7,614 nucleotides of DNA, taken from Acidimicrobiia bacterium. Lineage in GTDB: Bacteria > Actinomycetota > Acidimicrobiia > Acidimicrobiales > JACDCH01. Both the position numbers and the translations under genes were made by a program. The stretch is taken from NCBI GenBank assembly GCA_013694495.1, contig JACDCH010000488.1:1-7614 (forward strand). The letters run 5' to 3'. Shown here piece by piece: positions 1 to 5,767 of this stretch (position 1 is its first letter; each line of letters begins with the position of its first letter). The notes below the pieces were generated by a model. That model saw nothing but the letters and a program-made list of their open reading frames with translations, ran no database searches and had not been told where the DNA came from.

Positions 1-123
1 GGGCAGGAGCTCGCCGCCGCCCTGCGCTTCGCCACCGCCGCCGCGACCCTCAAGGTGGGGCGGGCCGGTGCCCGCTCGTCGCCGGTCCGCGCCGACGTCG
101 ACGCCCTCCTCGCCCCCCGCTGA
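1..123 (+). CDS. PfkB-family carbohydrate/nucleoside kinase, C-terminal fragment
   Basis: Only the last 40 residues are inside the window; the start lies upstream. The reading frame opens at base 1 and ends at TGA 121-123. The tail has the alanine-rich helix followed by RAGARSSP and an acidic VDALL end. This matches the C-terminal helix and 'A.A...TRPGA..S.P...EV' closing segment of ribokinase/fructokinase-type PfkB kinases, which phosphorylate sugars or nucleosides in the cytoplasm with ATP. The catalytic GAGD motif is not in the window, so the substrate is unknown. It lies 77 nt upstream of a purine-type deaminase gene on the same strand. A ribokinase or nucleoside kinase would suit that context, but this is inference. 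Confidence 0.65.
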   Translation, partial: GQELAAALRFATAAATLKVGRAGARSSPVRADVDALLAPR

Positions 124-143
124 CCGCACCTCGCGCCGGGGCG

Positions 144-149
144 TACCGT
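144..149 (+). promoter_or_regulatory. Candidate -10 element (TACCGT) for a leaderless transcript
   Basis: TACCGT fits the actinobacterial -10 pattern TANNNT. It is followed by a 7-nt spacer and then ATG at 157. The same hexamer with the same 7-nt spacing precedes the ATG of the VOC gene at 6173. The expected transcription start would be at or next to A157, so the RNA would begin at the start codon of a 15-codon reading frame. No convincing -35 element is seen. Confidence 0.45.
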
Positions 150-156
150 GCGGGGG

Positions 157-204
157 ATGGCGGACGAGCTGCTCCGGTGCCCGCGATCGACAGAGCCGGC
201 ATGA
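157..204 (+). CDS. Candidate 15-residue leaderless upstream ORF overlapping the deaminase start
   Basis: ATG 157 to TGA 202-204 encodes MADELLRCPRSTEPA. Its stop overlaps the ATG of the deaminase gene at 201 in an ATGA arrangement, the usual geometry for termination-reinitiation coupling. A TACCGT -10 candidate ends 8 nt before this ATG, suggesting a leaderless start here. The deaminase ATG itself has no Shine-Dalgarno sequence, so coupling through this small frame could be how it is translated. I recognise no function for the peptide. Alternatives are that the 5' leader is simply untranslated, or that a one-base sequence error separates this segment from the true N terminus of the deaminase. 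Confidence 0.35.
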   Translation: MADELLRCPRSTEPA

Positions 205-1266
205 GCACGACGGCGCTCGCCGAGGCGCTCGACCGGCTGCCCAAGGTCGAGCTGCACTGCCACGTCGAGGGCACGATGCGGGCCGCGACCGTCGTCGAGC
301 TGGCGGCGAAGAAACGGCATCGTGCTGCCGGTCGAGGACCCGACCGAGCTCTACCGCTACGACTCGCTCGACGGGTTCCTCGAGATCTTCTGGCTCGTGC
401 AGTCCGTCCTCGGCGACAAGGACGACTGGGCTCGGCTGGCGCGGGAGTCGGCGCTCGACGGCCACGCCCACGGGCTCGTCTACCGGGAGGCGTTCTTCAC
501 GCCCGCCCGTCACGTGGCCGCCGGCCAGGACCTGGCCGAGATCGTTGCCGGCCTCGACGAGGGGTGCGCTGCCGCGAGCGCCGAGACCGGCGGCGAGGTC
601 GACGTCAACCTCGTGCTCGACTTCGACCGCGACTTCGGTCCGGGCGCGGCGGTGGAGCTGGCCGAGCAGCTGGCGGGGCTCCGCCGGCGCGGCGCGCCCG
701 GCATCGAGCGGGTCCTCGGCGTCGGCTACGACTCCACCGAGATCGACCAGCCCCCCGCCGGGTACGCCGAGGCGTTCCGCATCGTCGGCGCCGCCGGCTT
801 CCGGCGCACCGCGCACCAGGGCGAGAACTCCGGGCCCGACGCCATCGCCACGTGCATCGACGTGCTCGGCGCGGAACGAATCGATCACGGCATCTCGATC
901 CTCGACAGCCCTGCGCTCACGGCCCGGTTCGCGGCCGAGCGGATCCCGCTGACGGTGTGCCCGAACTCGAACATCCGCATCGCCAACGCCTACGCGCGCC
1001 TCGAGGACCACCCCTTCGCCGCCATGCGCGAGGCGGGGCTGGTCGCCACGCTCAACACCGACGACCCGTCGCTCACCGACCTCGACCTCGGCTACGAGTA
1101 CGCATCGGTCGCCGCCGCCTTCGGCTACGGCTGGGACGACATGGTCGCCATCGCCCTCGACGGCGTCGAGGCCTGCTGGCTGGATGCCGCCGGCAAGGCC
1201 GCGCTCGTGGCCCGCGTCGAGGACGCCCGCCGTGCCCTTCGCCCCGAGGAGGTCCCCGAGCCGTGA
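201..1266 (+). CDS. Adenosine/adenine deaminase family protein, frameshifted at 312-314
   Basis: This is a Zn-dependent amidohydrolase-superfamily enzyme expected to deaminate adenosine or adenine to inosine or hypoxanthine in the cytoplasm. Residues 1-37 are read in one frame. From about base 312 the homology moves to another frame, because AAGAAACGGC has one A too many for the expected Lys-Asn-Gly-Ile. Corrected length is 354 residues, normal for the family. Metal and catalytic motifs are all present: HCH (H19, H21), HQGE (H205, E208), RIDHG (H229) and NTDD (D287, D288). HQGE replaces the usual HAGE. RIDHG resembles adenine deaminases more than the RIGHG of classical adenosine deaminase, so the substrate is uncertain. 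ATG 201 was chosen over GTG 177 because the protein then begins near the family's usual N terminus; neither has a good ribosome-binding site. The stop overlaps the next gene's GTG by 4 nt. Confidence 0.85.
1246..1253 (+). promoter_or_regulatory. Shine-Dalgarno sequence for the 2OG oxygenase
   Basis: GAGGAGGT lies inside the 3' end of the deaminase gene and ends 9 nt before GTG 1263. It is the strongest ribosome-binding site in the window. It decides the oxygenase start at the GTG that overlaps the deaminase stop (GTGA). Confidence 0.7.
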
Positions 1267-2198
1267 CCACGTCCATCCCGGTCGTCGACCTCGTGGCGCC
1301 CACCGCGGTTGACGACCTCCGGAAGGCGTGCGAGGAGGTCGGCTTCCTCTCCGTCGTCGGCCACGGGGTTCCCGAGGAGGTCGTCGAGCGGGCGTTCGCC
1401 ACCGCCCGGCGCTTCTTCGCACTGCCCGTCGAGCAGAAGGGGTTCGCCACGCTCGACTCCGGCGTCCTCAACCGCGGCTACGACGGGTTCGGCAGCCAGA
1501 AGCTCGACCCCGCCGCCACCGCCGGCGACCTCAAGGAGGTCTGGGACATCGGCCTCGACCTCCCGTGGGACCACCCGCTCGTCGTCGCCGGCACGCCGAT
1601 GCACGGCCCGAACCCGTGGCCCGACGACCTGCCGTGGTTCCGCGAGCCCGTCGAGGCGTTCTACGCCGCGGCTCGCGACCTCACCGAGCGGCTGCTGTCG
1701 ATGATCGCCGTCGGACTCGGGCTGGCGCCCGACGCGTTCGCCGGGTACCACCGGACGCCGATCGCCACGATGCGGCTGCTGCACTACCCGCCGGCGACGG
1801 CGAAGACGGTCGACGACCAGGTCGGCGCGGGCGCCCACACGGACTGGGGCGCCATCACGGTGCTCGCCCAGGACGAGGTCGGCGGGCTGCAGGTGCGCGA
1901 CCCGGACTCGGGCGCGTGGCTCGACGTCGTGTCGGTGCCCGGCGCCTTCGTCGTGAACATCGGCGACCTCCTGGCGCGGTGGACGAACGACCGGTTCCGC
2001 TCGACCATGCACCGGGTCGTGCCCCCACCCCGGGACCGGTACTCGGTCGTGTTCTTCATGGACCTCGACCACCGCGCCCGCATCGAGGTGCTGCCGTCGT
2101 GCGTCCCCGAGGGGGGCGCGCCGCGCTACGAGCCGACGACGGCGGGCGAGCACCTCCTGATGAAGTTCCGCGAGTCGATGCCCGCCCTGGAGCTCTGA
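1263..2198 (+). CDS. Isopenicillin N synthase-like Fe(II)/2-oxoglutarate-dependent oxygenase
   Basis: A 311-residue cytoplasmic non-haem iron oxygenase of the DIOX_N plus 2OG-FeII_Oxy type. Members use O2, and usually 2-oxoglutarate, to hydroxylate, oxidise or cyclise small molecules. The N-terminal domain starts with the typical IPVVDL and contains GFLSVVGHGV. The iron triad is visible as HTD (H192, D194) and HRV (H250). The 2-oxoglutarate carboxylate site RxS is R259/S261, and RLLHYP sits at 171-176. Length is normal for the family. It starts at GTG within the deaminase stop and has a strong ribosome-binding site, so it is translated with the deaminase. Family relatives include thymine-7-hydroxylase, flavonol synthase and isopenicillin N synthase. 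The placement between two deaminase-type hydrolases suggests a heterocyclic substrate such as a nucleobase, but this is inference. Confidence 0.88.
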   Translation: MTTSIPVVDLVAPTAVDDLRKACEEVGFLSVVGHGVPEEVVERAFATARRFFALPVEQKGFATLDSGVLNRGYDGFGSQKLDPAATAGDLKEVWDIGLDLPWDHPLVVAGTPMHGPNPWPDDLPWFREPVEAFYAAARDLTERLLSMIAVGLGLAPDAFAGYHRTPIATMRLLHYPPATAKTVDDQVGAGAHTDWGAITVLAQDEVGGLQVRDPDSGAWLDVVSVPGAFVVNIGDLLARWTNDRFRSTMHRVVPPPRDRYSVVFFMDLDHRARIEVLPSCVPEGGAPRYEPTTAGEHLLMKFRESMPALEL

Positions 2199-2205
2199 GC
2201 CGGCT

Positions 2206-3579
2206 GTGCCCACGCTGCTCACCGGCGGCTTCGTGCTGCCCTGCGACGGCACCCGCACGATCCACGAGGACGGCGCCGTCCTGCTGGCCGATGACGGCAC
2301 GATCGCCGCCGTCGGGCCGGCCGCCGACGTGGCCGTCCGGCCCGAAGCCGGCGCCCCCGGCGTCGAGGTCGTCGACACATCGGGCCACGCGGTGCTGCCC
2401 GGCCTCGTCAACGCCCACCTGCACTCCGGCCTCCTGCGGGGCACGGCCGAGTCGATGTCGCTGTGGGACTGGCTGCAGACCTACGTCGACCCAGCCCACA
2501 AGGCGCTCACGCCCGACATCAGCGAGGCGGCGTCACTCGTCTGCTACGCCGAGTCGCTCCTCGCCGGCACCACCTCGGTGCTCGACATGTGGCGGTTCCC
2601 GGAGCGCTCGGCGGCCGTCGCCGGCCAGCTCGGCATCCGGGCGACGCTCGCCCCGTACGTGGCCGACGAGGAGGGCTACGACTACTTCGAGACGCTCGCC
2701 ACCAACCGGGCCGCCATCGAGGCCGTCCACGGCGCCCACAACGGCCGGGTGCAGGTGTGGGTCGGCCTCGAGCACCTCCTGTACTGCACCGAGAAGTGCT
2801 TCGCCGACGCCGTGGCCCTGGCCGACGAGGCCGGCACCGGGATCCACACCCACAGCTCGGAGACGATTTGGGAGGTGCAGGAGTCGATCAAGCGCTGGGG
2901 TGCCCGCCCGATCCACGTGATGGAGCGACGGGGCATCTGCCGGCCCGGCACGGTGATCGCCCACTGCGTGTGGCTCGACGACCAGGAGCTCGCCATCCTC
3001 GCCGGCACCGGCACCGCGGTGGCGCACTGCCCGTGCTCGAACATGAAGCTCGCCTCGGGGCCGGCGCGGGTGGCGGCCATGCGGGCGGCGGGCATCACCG
3101 TCGGCCTCGGCTCCGACGGCGAGAAGGAGAACAACGACCTCGACCTGTTCGGCGAGATGAAGGCGGCGTCGCTCCTGGCCAAGCTCTCGGCCCTCGACCC
3201 GACGGCCGGCGACCCGTGGGACATCCTCGCCATGGCCACCCTCGACGGCGCCCGTGCCCTGGGGCAGGACGCCTACGCCGGCTCGCTCGAGCCGGGCAAG
3301 CAGGCCGACGTCGTGGTGGTCTCGCTCGGCGGCCTGCACACGACGCCGGTCATGCGGGGCCCGCTGTCGAACGTCGCCGCCCATCTCGTGTTCTCGGCCA
3401 AGGGGTCCGACGTCCGCCACGTGTGGGTCGACGGCGACCACGTCGTGGCCGACGCCCGACTCGTCCACGCCGACGAGTCCGACATCCGCTCCACCGCGCA
3501 GGCGGCGGCCGAGGAGCTGTTCGAGCGCCGTTCCCTCCTCGACCCACCCCTCCCCGGCTGGCCGACCGCCGGCGCCTGA
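2206..3579 (+). CDS. Amidohydrolase family protein (MtaD/SsnA/TrzN-AtzA-like deaminase or chlorohydrolase type)
   Basis: A 457-residue metal-dependent hydrolase of the amidohydrolase superfamily, cytoplasmic. The N-terminal and C-terminal beta-sandwich parts flank a TIM barrel. Metal and catalytic motifs in order are NAHLHSG (H71, H73), HTHSSE (H216 as ligand, E219 as acid/base), AHCVWL (H253) and GSDG (D304). PCSNMKLASG at 276-285 and NNDLDLFGEMK at 309-319 are typical of the S-adenosylhomocysteine/methylthioadenosine deaminase and s-triazine hydrolase branch. EPGKQADVVV (362-371) is the usual C-terminal signature. Known members deaminate or dechlorinate adenine-, guanine- or triazine-like rings; the exact substrate is not readable here. 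GTG 2206 follows the oxygenase stop by 7 nt with only a weak ribosome-binding site, so translational coupling is likely. It is probably the last gene of the operon. Confidence 0.88.
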   Translation: MPTLLTGGFVLPCDGTRTIHEDGAVLLADDGTIAAVGPAADVAVRPEAGAPGVEVVDTSGHAVLPGLVNAHLHSGLLRGTAESMSLWDWLQTYVDPAHKALTPDISEAASLVCYAESLLAGTTSVLDMWRFPERSAAVAGQLGIRATLAPYVADEEGYDYFETLATNRAAIEAVHGAHNGRVQVWVGLEHLLYCTEKCFADAVALADEAGTGIHTHSSETIWEVQESIKRWGARPIHVMERRGICRPGTVIAHCVWLDDQELAILAGTGTAVAHCPCSNMKLASGPARVAAMRAAGITVGLGSDGEKENNDLDLFGEMKAASLLAKLSALDPTAGDPWDILAMATLDGARALGQDAYAGSLEPGKQADVVVVSLGGLHTTPVMRGPLSNVAAHLVFSAKGSDVRHVWVDGDHVVADARLVHADESDIRSTAQAAAEELFERRSLLDPPLPGWPTAGA

Positions 3580-3584
3580 CCCGC

Positions 3585-3631
3585 AACTGGGGGCAGCAAC
3601 CGCGACATGGTGTCGATAGCTGCCCCCGGTT
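3585..3631 (+). terminator. Long intergenic hairpin ending the deaminase-oxygenase operon
   Basis: The arms 3585-3597 (AACTGGGGGCAGC) and 3619-3631 (GCTGCCCCCGGTT) pair over 13 bp with one G-U wobble. Inside, CGACA at 3603-3607 and TGTCG at 3611-3615 form a second stem around the triloop TGG. The hairpin begins 6 nt after the amidohydrolase stop. There is no T-tract, so if it terminates transcription it is of the U-less type reported in high-GC actinobacteria. It could also be a repeated palindromic intergenic element. Confidence 0.55.
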
Positions 3632-3661
3632 CAGCGGGAGGGGGGCGGGCCCGGCGGGGAA

Positions 3662-3680
3662 GCGGACGGTTCCTGTCCGC
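3662..3680 (+). promoter_or_regulatory. Dyad upstream of the first VOC gene, possible operator
   Basis: GCGGAC at 3662-3667 and GTCCGC at 3675-3680 form a perfect 6-bp inverted repeat around a 7-nt centre. The dyad ends 9 nt before the candidate -10 element at 3690, so it covers the region where a -35 would be. That is a plausible place for a repressor or activator site. No regulator gene is visible nearby. Confidence 0.25.
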
Positions 3681-3689
3681 ATCAGCGGG

Positions 3690-3695
3690 CAGGGT
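3690..3695 (+). promoter_or_regulatory. Candidate -10 element (CAGGGT) of the first VOC gene
   Basis: CAGGGT differs from TANNNT at the first base only and is followed by a 7-nt spacer and ATG 3703. This is the same geometry as the TACCGT sites at 144 and 6160. It would give a leaderless mRNA. The AGGGTGG segment could instead act as a weak ribosome-binding site. Confidence 0.3.
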
Positions 3696-3702
3696 GGACG
3701 GC

Positions 3703-4134
3703 ATGGCAGCAGAGATCACCCGCATGCAGGTCGCCTTCGACACGAAGGACGCCCACTCGCTCGCCCGCTTCTGGGGCGAGGCCTTCGGCTACGAGGTCGA
3801 GGACAACCACGACCAGATCGAGCACGTGGTCGCGGCCGGCTTCGCCACCGCCGACGACTACCTCGAGCGCGATGGCCGCAAGGTCTGGAGGGGGGCGGCA
3901 GCGGCCAACCACCCCGCCGGCAGCCTCCCCCGACTGCTCTTCCAGGACGTGCCCGAGGGCAAGACGGTGAAGAACCGCGTCCACCTCGACGTCTCCTTCG
4001 ACGCCGCCGCCCGCGACGCGGAGGTCGAGCGCATCATGGGGCTCGGCGCCACGAAGCTGCACGACGGGCAGCAGGGACCGCACACCTGGGTCACGCTCAT
4101 CGACCCCGAGGGCAACGAGTTCTGCATCTCCTAG
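3703..4134 (+). CDS. VOC superfamily protein (Glyoxalase_6-like)
   Basis: A 143-residue glyoxalase/bleomycin-resistance fold protein, cytoplasmic. The N-terminal half has MQVAFDT followed by LARFWGEAFGY (20-30). The second half has the strongly conserved LLFQDVPEGK (78-87), NRVHLDV (91-97) and the closing DPEGNEFCI (134-142). This arrangement is typical of the actinobacterial Glyoxalase_6 group, most of which have no known substrate. H94 and E139 are the likely metal-ligand positions of the second half. The ATG at 3703 was preferred to the GTG at 3607 because the hairpin and promoter-like elements lie between them, and homology to the family begins at MAAEITRMQV. A separate transcript from the upstream operon is likely. 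Confidence 0.85.
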   Translation: MAAEITRMQVAFDTKDAHSLARFWGEAFGYEVEDNHDQIEHVVAAGFATADDYLERDGRKVWRGAAAANHPAGSLPRLLFQDVPEGKTVKNRVHLDVSFDAAARDAEVERIMGLGATKLHDGQQGPHTWVTLIDPEGNEFCIS

Positions 4135-4173
4135 CGGGGTCCTACAGGCCGGCGCGCAACTCGGCCGATTCGA

Positions 4174-4195
4174 CGACCGCACACCCGGTGCGTCG
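4174..4195 (+). terminator. Hairpin between the VOC and YciI genes
   Basis: CGA-(C)-CGCAC pairs with GTGCG-TCG around the loop ACCCG, giving 8 bp with one bulged C. It lies 40 nt after the VOC stop and 18 nt before the YciI ATG. It may terminate the VOC transcript or sit in the YciI promoter region. A weak -10-like GAAGCT follows at 4200-4205, 8 nt before the ATG. No T-tract is present. Confidence 0.3.
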
Positions 4196-4213
4196 GTGCG
4201 AAGCTGGTGGGTG

Positions 4214-4492
4214 ATGCCGTACTGGGTGCTCGAATACGAGGTGGTCGACGACTACGTCGAGCGGCGGGGGTCGTACCGCGCCGACCACCTCGGGCTGGCG
4301 ACGGCCGCCCGCGAGCGGGGCGAGCTCGTGCTCGCCGGCGCCCTGGGCGACCCGGTCGACGGCGCGCTGCTGGTCTTCCAGGCCGACGGCGCCGGCGCGG
4401 CCGAGGCCTTCGCGGCGGCTGATCCTTACGTGCTCAACGGGCTCGTGACGTCGTGGCGGGTTCGCCCCTGGCACGTCGTCGTCGGCGGCTGA
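4214..4492 (+). CDS. YciI family protein
   Basis: A 92-residue single-domain protein of the YciI/YCII (dimeric alpha-beta ferredoxin-like) family. The N terminus WVLEYEVVDDYVERR, the RADHLGLA segment with H25, and ADPYVLNGLVTSW (69-81) with D70 match the family's conserved His/Asp pair and its DPY-x3-GL motif. Family members are thought to be small enzymes or enzyme-like proteins, but their substrate is generally unknown. ATG 4214 was chosen over GTG 4196 because the family protein begins directly with M-x-Y/W-V-L. The stop is only 3 nt before the GTG of the following lipoprotein gene, so the two are probably co-transcribed. Confidence 0.87.
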   Translation: MPYWVLEYEVVDDYVERRGSYRADHLGLATAARERGELVLAGALGDPVDGALLVFQADGAGAAEAFAAADPYVLNGLVTSWRVRPWHVVVGG

Positions 4493-4495
4493 GCG

Positions 4496-5278
4496 GTGAT
4501 CAGGGGCGCGGGCGCGCTGCTCGTCCTCGCCTTCGCGGCGGGCTGCGGCACCGGGCAGGACCCCAGGCTCGCCATGGGAGCGCAGTCACCCCCGACCACC
4601 GAGCCGTCATCCACGACGACGACGACGACCACGACCACGCTGCCGGCGTCCACCACGATGACGCTCCCGCCGCCGACGGCTCCGCAGCCACCGACCGCGC
4701 CCCCGACCACGGCGCCGCCGCCCCGCCTGCCCCCGCCGCCGATCACCGAAACCGGTTACTCACCCTACGCAGTCGCCGGGCCGGTGACGCTCGTGCACCC
4801 GGCTGCGCTCGTGGTGCGGGTCGCGTTCCACGAGTCGAACCACGACGGGGCGCAGCGCCAGGAGGCCCTCGCCACCGCCGCGTCCCCGATCGCTCTCGAC
4901 ACCAGGGACCGGGGCACCGATCGGCAATCCGCCGCCGACATCGTGGTCGACCCCGCCACCGAGATCCGGGCGCCGGTGACGGGAACGGTGCTGCGGGGCG
5001 GGTCGTACACCCTGTACTGCGACGACACCGACGAGTACGTGGTCATCGAGCCCGACGACCGGCCGGGGTGGGAGGTCAAGGTGCTCCACTTCGTCGGTCT
5101 CCGGGTGGGTCGGGGCGACCGGGTGGAGGCGGGTGTGACCGTCATCGGCGATCACGCCCACCAACTGCCGTTCGAGTCGCAGGTCGACGAGCTCGTCCCG
5201 CCCGGCCAGGCGTCGCCCCACGTCCATGTCGAGGTGGTCGACCCCTCGATCCCCGACCGCCCCGGCGAGGGCTGCTGA
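4496..5278 (+). CDS. Predicted lipoprotein with Thr/Pro-rich linker and degenerate M23 (LytM-like) domain
   Basis: 260 residues. The N terminus has a short basic region, a hydrophobic stretch and AAGC with C17 as the probable lipidated cysteine, so it is expected on the outer face of the membrane. Residues 31-83 form a low-complexity stalk with nine consecutive Thr (40-48) and many Pro. The C-terminal part resembles M23 peptidases: AADIVVDPATEIRAPVTGTV, then VLHFVGLRVGRGDRVEAG with H198, and PHVHVEV with H242 and H244. In active LytM-type enzymes the motif is HxxxD; here it reads Q144-x3-D148, so the first zinc histidine is missing. The rest of the motif is kept. It is therefore likely a non-catalytic or altered cell-wall-binding domain, similar in idea to EnvC/NlpD-type regulators. 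GTG 4496 gives the only sensible signal peptide. It lies 3 nt after the YciI gene. Confidence 0.75.
   Translation: MIRGAGALLVLAFAAGCGTGQDPRLAMGAQSPPTTEPSSTTTTTTTTTLPASTTMTLPPPTAPQPPTAPPTTAPPPRLPPPPITETGYSPYAVAGPVTLVHPAALVVRVAFHESNHDGAQRQEALATAASPIALDTRDRGTDRQSAADIVVDPATEIRAPVTGTVLRGGSYTLYCDDTDEYVVIEPDDRPGWEVKVLHFVGLRVGRGDRVEAGVTVIGDHAHQLPFESQVDELVPPGQASPHVHVEVVDPSIPDRPGEGC
4613..4639 (+). repeat. ACG/ACC trinucleotide run encoding poly-threonine
   Basis: Nine Thr codons in a row (mainly ACG, some ACC) inside the lipoprotein stalk. Five ACG units are perfectly tandem at 4613-4627. The tract is in frame, so copy-number change would lengthen or shorten the stalk without a frameshift. Confidence 0.7.
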
Positions 5279-5299
5279 ACGACCCCCGGCGCGGGGCGT
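5279..5299. terminator. Weak hairpin between convergent lipoprotein and membrane-protein genes
   Basis: ACG-(A)-CCCC pairs with GGGG-CGT around the 6-nt loop CGGCGC, beginning directly after the lipoprotein stop and ending at the minus-strand stop. The 20-nt convergent gap holds nothing else. It has one bulged A and no T-tract, so a bidirectional terminator role is only tentative. Confidence 0.3.
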
Positions 5300-5736
5300 C
5301 AGCTCGACCGGCTCAAGGTGGCGTAGCCGTAGGCGACGCCGATGCCGTGGCCCAACCGGTGGCCCTGGACGGCCCATCGATCCGACAGCGACACCCGGGC
5401 CCGCACGGCGACGGCGAGCTCGACGGCCTGGCCCGCCGGGTCGTCGCTCGGGCCCAGAGGAGCAGGGCCACGATGGCGATCACCGGGGCGGCCACGATCG
5501 TGAGCCGCGACGCCGGGCCGGGATAGCCGTCGGCGACCAGGACCATGGCGGCAGAGCCCAGGAGGAGGAGGGTCACGGAGGCGATGGCGACGCGCCGCCG
5601 GATGAACACGACGCCACGAGCGCTCCCCCACGACAGCCGACGCGAACAGCAGCGCGATCCGGCGCTGCGTCCGCACGAAACCATCCGGGCCGACCAGCAG
5701 CTCGAGCGCCCCCGGTCGACGTCTCCCCGCCGCCAT
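5299..5736 (-). pseudogene. Small two-helix membrane protein gene with two compensating frameshifts
   Basis: No family recognised. Reading from ATG 5736, residues to about LLFASAVVG are in one frame. Coding character then moves to a second frame at a run of five C (plus strand 5625-5629) where four would keep the frame. That second frame encodes two hydrophobic helices, VAIASVTLLLLGSAAMVLVA and LTIVAAPVIAIVALLLWA. Near 5431-5440 one base appears to be missing. The original frame returns with VELAVAVRARVSL and GHRLGHGIGVAYGYATLSRS to the TGA at 5299-5301. The reconstructed protein is about 145 residues with a basic N terminus. A CAAGAT -10-like hexamer sits 6 nt before the ATG. It lies 31 nt downstream of the MFS remnant on the same strand. 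It is either a decaying gene or an intact gene with sequence errors. Confidence 0.5.
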
Positions 5737-5767
5737 CACGCCATCTTGGCGCGAACCGGACAGCCGA

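Noticed and set aside
177..2198. A 673-residue open frame that starts as a deaminase and ends as the oxygenase
   Set aside because: The middle is Arg/Pro-rich out-of-frame translation of the deaminase; the true deaminase continues in another frame after one extra A, and the oxygenase has its own ribosome-binding site and GTG.
1125..2444. A 439-residue open frame on the minus strand opposite the oxygenase
   Set aside because: Low-complexity Arg/Val/Asp-rich composition typical of antisense frames in GC-rich genes; no recognisable motifs.
2463..4214. A 583-residue plus-strand open frame across the amidohydrolase and first VOC gene
   Set aside because: Out-of-frame shadow of two well-supported genes; Arg/Gly/Pro-rich without domains.
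4613..4639. Tandem repeat considered as a CRISPR or VNTR locus
   Set aside because: It is a short in-frame Thr codon run inside a lipoprotein stalk, with no spacers.
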